From CAZKFN01 sp964552035 (lineage in GTDB: Bacteria > Bacteroidota > Bacteroidia > Flavobacteriales_E > Vicingaceae): 17,433 bases of DNA. Shown piece after piece: positions 14,106-17,433 of this stretch. The position numbers and the translations under genes are program-made. Where the stretch lies: contig CAZKFN010000042.1 of assembly GCA_964552035.1 (NCBI GenBank), positions 1-17,433 of the forward strand, written 5' to 3'. The notes below the pieces were generated by a model. That model was not told the DNA's origin and did no database searches. It saw only the letters and a list, made by a program, of their open reading frames with translations. The stretch's first letter is position 1. Each line of letters opens with the position of its first letter.

Positions 14106-15283
14106 AAATAGGTGTTTTAGTTTCTCGTTTTCCTTATCCTCTAGAGAAAGGTGATAAATTGCGGGCTTATCATCAAATTAAAGCACTATCTAAAAACCAT
14201 GAAATTTACCTTTGTGCTTTAAGTGCTCATAAAGTTTCTCATGAGAGCATACAAGAATTACAGAGTTATTGCAAAGAAATTAAAGTAATTCAACTTACAA
14301 AAATTAGTATTCTTTTTAATTTGTTTTTTAGTCTGTTATTTACCAAACTCCCCTTACAATTAGCTTACTTCTTTAATAGAAATGCCAAGGGAAAGATTTT
14401 AAATTTCTTTAAATCCCACCAAATAGACCATTTATATTGCCAATTGATTCGCGTTGCTGAATATGTGATTGATTTCAACGAAGTCCCAAAAACCTTAGAT
14501 TATATGGATGCTTTGTCTAGAGGAATGGAGCGTAGAATCAAGACCTCCAATATTTTCTTAAAAACTTTTATAAAGATAGAAAGTATGCGACTTAAGCGTT
14601 ATGAACATTTTATCTTCCCTGTCTTTGATGAAAAAGTTATCATTTCTGCCCAAGATAGAGATTTGATTGTACATTCAAAAAATAAAAATATTCACGTTAT
14701 CCCGAATGGAGTAGATCTGGATTTTTTTGAAGCAAAAGAAGAAGAAAAGAAATATGACATTTTATTTACAGGAAACATGTCTTACCCTCCTAACGTCAAC
14801 TGCGTGCAATATATAGTTCGAGAAATCATGCCTTTAATTTGGAGGGAATCTCCGAATATCAATTTGTATATTGTTGGTGCAAATCCTTCCATTTCTGTGC
14901 AAAAGCTAGCCTCTGAAAAAATTATCGTTACTGGATGGGTTCAAGATATAAGGAGTTATTATGCACAAGCTAAAATATTTTTAGCCCCTATGCAAATAGG
15001 AACGGGATTGCAAAACAAATTATTAGAAGCTATGGCTATGCAATTACCTTGCATTACCTCAACTTTAGCCAACAATGCCTTAGGTGCTAAACATCAAGAG
15101 GACCTAATGGTGGGAACTCTTCCTCAAGATTTTGCTCAAGCCAGCCTACTGCTTTTAAAAGACAAACAAAAAGCTTCAACCATAGCTAAAAATGGACTTA
15201 ATTTTATAAGAAACAATTATAACTGGGAAAATAGTACATCTAAATTAGAAGCATTATTTTTGAAACATCACATTAAAGAATAA
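14102..15283 (+). CDS. GT4 glycosyltransferase, exosortase-associated sugar transferase type
   Basis: A 393-residue GT-B fold enzyme without signal peptide or clear membrane helix. The N-terminal domain carries VSRFPYPLEKGDKLRAYH (7-24), the mark of the sugar transferases often found with exosortase/EpsH systems. The C-terminal domain has IPNGVDLDFF (200-209), LFTGNMSYPPN and IGTGLQNKLLEAMAMQLP (299-316), the nucleotide-sugar binding part. The first Glu of the classical EX7E pair is not present, as is usual in this subgroup. It starts inside the stop of the LptF-like gene (ATGA). It probably adds a hexose to a surface glycan or lipopolysaccharide; donor and acceptor cannot be read from the sequence. 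No exosortase gene is in the window. Confidence 0.85.
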   Translation: MKIGVLVSRFPYPLEKGDKLRAYHQIKALSKNHEIYLCALSAHKVSHESIQELQSYCKEIKVIQLTKISILFNLFFSLLFTKLPLQLAYFFNRNAKGKILNFFKSHQIDHLYCQLIRVAEYVIDFNEVPKTLDYMDALSRGMERRIKTSNIFLKTFIKIESMRLKRYEHFIFPVFDEKVIISAQDRDLIVHSKNKNIHVIPNGVDLDFFEAKEEEKKYDILFTGNMSYPPNVNCVQYIVREIMPLIWRESPNINLYIVGANPSISVQKLASEKIIVTGWVQDIRSYYAQAKIFLAPMQIGTGLQNKLLEAMAMQLPCITSTLANNALGAKHQEDLMVGTLPQDFAQASLLLLKDKQKASTIAKNGLNFIRNNYNWENSTSKLEALFLKHHIKE

Positions 15284-15290
15284 TAAAACC

Positions 15291-16121
15291 ATGGAGAAGT
15301 TAAAAGAGAAGATTGAAAAAGCTTGGGATAATAGGGAATTGTTAAGTGAAGAGGAAACAATTTCTGCCATAGAAACTGTCATTGACAAAATTGACAAGGG
15401 GGAATTGCGTTGTGCATCTCCAGTTATTGATAGCGGAGTAACTACCGCTTGGGAAGTGAATGAATGGGTAAAAAAAGCAGTAGTATTGTATTTTCCAATT
15501 CGAAAAATGGAAACTTTGGAAGTAGGTCCTTTTGAATTTCATGATAAAATGGCCTTAAAAAAAGGTTATGCCAAAGCAGGAATTAGAATAGTTCCTAATG
15601 CCGTTGCAAGATATGGAGCCTATATTTCAAAAGGGGTAATCATGATGCCCTCATATGTAAATATAGGAGCATATGTCGATGCTGGAACTATGGTCGACAC
15701 TTGGGCTACTGTTGGAAGTTGTGCACAAATTGGAAAAAATGTTCACCTTAGCGGAGGGGTTGGTATTGGAGGAGTTCTTGAACCTCTCCAAGCTTCACCT
15801 GTTATAATAGAAGATGGATGTTTTATCGGTTCTAGATGTATAGTCGTTGAAGGCGTTCATCTAGAAAAAGAAGTGGTGCTTGGTGCCAATGTAGTGCTTA
15901 CAAAGTCTACTAAAATTATAGATGTAAGTGGAGAAGAACCTATAGAATATAGAGGTAAAGTACCGGCAAGGTCAGTGGTAATTCCAGGAACGATGAATAA
16001 AGAGTTTCCAGCTGGAAATTATCAAGTACCTTGTGCCTTAATTATCGGAAAAAGAAAAGCCAGCACAGATTTAAAAACTTCTTTAAACGATGCATTAAGA
16101 GATTTTGAAATAGCTGTTTAA
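15291..16121 (+). CDS. dapD: 2,3,4,5-tetrahydropyridine-2,6-dicarboxylate N-succinyltransferase
   Basis: DapD succinylates tetrahydrodipicolinate with succinyl-CoA in the succinylase branch toward meso-diaminopimelate (peptidoglycan) and lysine; it is a cytosolic trimer. The 276 residues have the helical N-terminal domain, then left-handed parallel beta-helix hexapeptide repeats (about 100-235). Diagnostic stretches are MMPSYVNIGAYVD (118-130), GTMVDTWATVGSCAQIG and GGVGIGGVLEPLQ (155-167), and the C-terminal part contains IPGTMNKEFPAGNYQVPCALIIGKR. Length matches the family. It sits 7 nt after the glycosyltransferase and shares one base of its stop codon with the next ATG, so it is part of the envelope operon. 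No other dap gene is here. Confidence 0.97.
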   Translation: MEKLKEKIEKAWDNRELLSEEETISAIETVIDKIDKGELRCASPVIDSGVTTAWEVNEWVKKAVVLYFPIRKMETLEVGPFEFHDKMALKKGYAKAGIRIVPNAVARYGAYISKGVIMMPSYVNIGAYVDAGTMVDTWATVGSCAQIGKNVHLSGGVGIGGVLEPLQASPVIIEDGCFIGSRCIVVEGVHLEKEVVLGANVVLTKSTKIIDVSGEEPIEYRGKVPARSVVIPGTMNKEFPAGNYQVPCALIIGKRKASTDLKTSLNDALRDFEIAV

Positions 16122-17113
16122 TGAAAAAAATATTAATCATACAAACTGCATTTATTGGGGATGTAATTCTCGCTACTCCTATCATTGAAAAGTTGCACCT
16201 GCATTATCCTAATGCTAAAATCGACTTTTTAGTGCGCCGAGGAAATGGGGGACTTTTAAAAGACCATCCTTATTTAAACAACGTATTTATTTGGAAGAAA
16301 AAACAAAATAAATACGGAAGTTTAATACGATTAATCTACCTTATCAGAAGCAAAAAATACGATGCAGTCATCAATGTGCAAAGGTATTTTGCTTCTGGTT
16401 TGATAACTGCACTTTCTGGTGCTAAACTAAAAATTGGATTTAGGAAAAACCCCTTATCTTTTATGTTTAGCAAAAAGATTGCTCATAAACTTAACGGGCA
16501 ACATGAAACCAGTAGAAACCTTTCCTTAATTAATAGCATTACCGATAAAAAGTATATTCGTCCTAAGTTATATCCTAGAGAAAGTGATTATAAGGCCATA
16601 GAAAAATATCAAAAATTGCCTTATTTATGTATTGCTCCTACTTCAGTATGGCCCAGTAAGGAATATCCAATAATAAAATGGGCAGAATTAATTTTTGCAC
16701 AAGATGATCGTTGGGTTATTTATTTACTAGGTGGAAAAACTGATTATGAAGACTGTCAAGAACTTGTAGAAATGTGTAAAAGAAAAAGACTTATTAATTT
16801 AGCGGGTAAATTACATTTTTTACAATCTGCTGCTTTAATGAAAGGAGCGGCTATGAATTACACCAATGACTCCGCCCCTTTACATATGGCTTCTGCAATG
16901 GAAGCTCCAGTTAATGCCGTATTTTGCTCCACTGTTCCATCTTTTGGTTTTGGTCCCTTGTCCATTAATTCTAAAGTTATTGAAGTTCAAGAGCAACTGC
17001 ATTGCAGACCTTGCGGTGTGGTTGGTAAAAAGGAATGTCCCTTGAGGCACTTTAATTGTGCTCACCAAATAGATGTCAACCAATTTGATTTACCCAATTA
17101 TCCGGCGAAGTAA
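16121..17113 (+). CDS. GT9 heptosyltransferase-like protein
   Basis: A 330-residue GT-B enzyme of family GT9 (WaaC/WaaF/WaaQ type), which transfers ADP-heptose or a related sugar to lipopolysaccharide core at the cytosolic face. It begins LIIQTAFIGDVILATPIIEKL, where Asp14 is the expected catalytic base. The C-terminal domain has IAPTSVWPSKEYPIIKW, LLGGKTDYE and NDSAPLHMASAM (249-260), the donor-binding region. The CRPCGVVGKKECPLRHFNC segment near the end is usual in GT9. Its ATG overlaps the dapD TAA by one base. The family call is firm; the sugar and acceptor are inferred. The HAD phosphatase at 11244-11801 could supply an ADP-heptose pathway. Confidence 0.9.
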   Translation: MKKILIIQTAFIGDVILATPIIEKLHLHYPNAKIDFLVRRGNGGLLKDHPYLNNVFIWKKKQNKYGSLIRLIYLIRSKKYDAVINVQRYFASGLITALSGAKLKIGFRKNPLSFMFSKKIAHKLNGQHETSRNLSLINSITDKKYIRPKLYPRESDYKAIEKYQKLPYLCIAPTSVWPSKEYPIIKWAELIFAQDDRWVIYLLGGKTDYEDCQELVEMCKRKRLINLAGKLHFLQSAALMKGAAMNYTNDSAPLHMASAMEAPVNAVFCSTVPSFGFGPLSINSKVIEVQEQLHCRPCGVVGKKECPLRHFNCAHQIDVNQFDLPNYPAK

Positions 17114-17433
17114 TTATCGCACAGGCTCAATTACGTTAAAAGCTTTTCCAAGGCAATCAACGATATCTGAAGGCAATAAACTTCTCTCTCCTATTTCCTT
17201 AGCAGCAATATCTCCCGCCAATCCATGAAGATAAACCCCCAAAAGTGCTGCTTCTTGAGAAGCTAGCCCCTGTGCTAAAAATGAAGTGATTATTCCAGTT
17301 AAAACATCGCCGCTTCCTCCAGTTGCCATTCCTGAGTTTCCAGTAGAATTAAAATACATTTCACCAGAAGGAGTGGCTATCGTTGTATAATGGTCTTTAA
17401 GCACAACACATACTTTGTGCTTTACAGCAAATT
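17114..17433 (-). CDS. nnrD: ADP-dependent NAD(P)H-hydrate dehydratase, C-terminal part (partial)
   Basis: The C-terminal ~107 residues of an NnrD-type, ribokinase-like enzyme that dehydrates the damaged S-NAD(P)H hydrate using ADP. The frame is open to the window edge, so the gene continues to the right; the GTG at 17404 is internal (VCVVLKDHYT). Visible are VVLKDHYTTIATPSG (the family's VLKG.xT strand with Asp replacing Gly), the catalytic loop NSGMATGGSGDVLTG with its GSGD Asp, and VYLHGLAGDIAAKE. Bacteroidota usually carry this domain fused behind the NnrE epimerase; the N-terminal part is outside the window. Its stop directly abuts the GT9 stop on the other strand. Confidence 0.92.
   Translation of the reverse strand, partial: FAVKHKVCVVLKDHYTTIATPSGEMYFNSTGNSGMATGGSGDVLTGIITSFLAQGLASQEAALLGVYLHGLAGDIAAKEIGERSLLPSDIVDCLGKAFNVIEPVR

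Noticed and set aside
14102..15283. Exosortase/PEP-CTERM system suggested by the sugar transferase type
   Set aside because: No exosortase or sorted substrate gene is in the window; this transferase family also occurs without one.

Overview
This window is AT-rich bacterial chromosome, most probably from a member of the Bacteroidota close to the Flavobacteriales. Four things point there: near-consensus TAnnTTTG promoter -7 boxes (four exact copies sit in front of genes); the near absence of Shine-Dalgarno sequences; the protein families present (two-module and three-module DUF2249 proteins, a 127-residue START-like protein, a long-insert LptF/LptG permease, a stand-alone membrane-anchored glutamate-synthase-like protein); and the SelU-SelD pair. 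I see no complete insertion sequence, CRISPR array, rRNA gene or prophage. It reads as ordinary chromosome with one poorly characterised gene cluster at the left end.

Left part (1-3613): a four-gene, same-strand cluster. It encodes a protein made of three DUF2249 modules, a protein with a DUF1858-like helical domain plus two DUF2249 modules, a 12-helix-class His-rich membrane protein resembling NnrS/heme-copper-type proteins, and a small DUF59/MIP18 (SufT/PaaD-like) metal-sulfur assembly factor. The last three genes abut or overlap. A good -7 box (224-231) is followed at once by a dyad, GGACAA-AA-TTGTCC (247-260), a plausible operator. By family context the cluster looks like a nitrosative-stress/denitrification-associated or iron-sulfur/heme-handling system. 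The function is inferred, and this is the most promising part of the window.

Middle (3614-8111): a membrane-anchored FMN/3Fe-4S glutamate-synthase-like protein stands alone behind a 14-bp tandem repeat and a -7 box almost touching its start codon. Next is a short single-stranded-DNA-binding protein without the acidic tail, closed by a strong terminator. On the minus strand lie selU (mnmH) and selD, overlapping by 29 bp. They make selenophosphate and use it to convert 2-thiouridine to 2-selenouridine in tRNA wobble positions. The selU promoter -7 box also lies only 2 nt from its ATG.

Right part (8112-17433): a 946-residue exported protein starting with TTG combines a gluzincin-type HExxH peptidase domain, a TolB-like propeller and a C-terminal outer-membrane beta-barrel. 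It converges on a HAD-IIIA phosphatase. A tRNA-Met(CAU) gene with its own promoter follows on the minus strand. Then come a START-like protein and a tight plus-strand run: LptF/LptG-family permease (TTG start), GT4 glycosyltransferase, dapD, and a GT9 heptosyltransferase-like enzyme. This run mixes envelope glycan or lipopolysaccharide assembly with diaminopimelate synthesis. The window ends inside an NnrD-type NAD(P)H-hydrate dehydratase on the minus strand, stop codon against stop codon with the GT9 gene.
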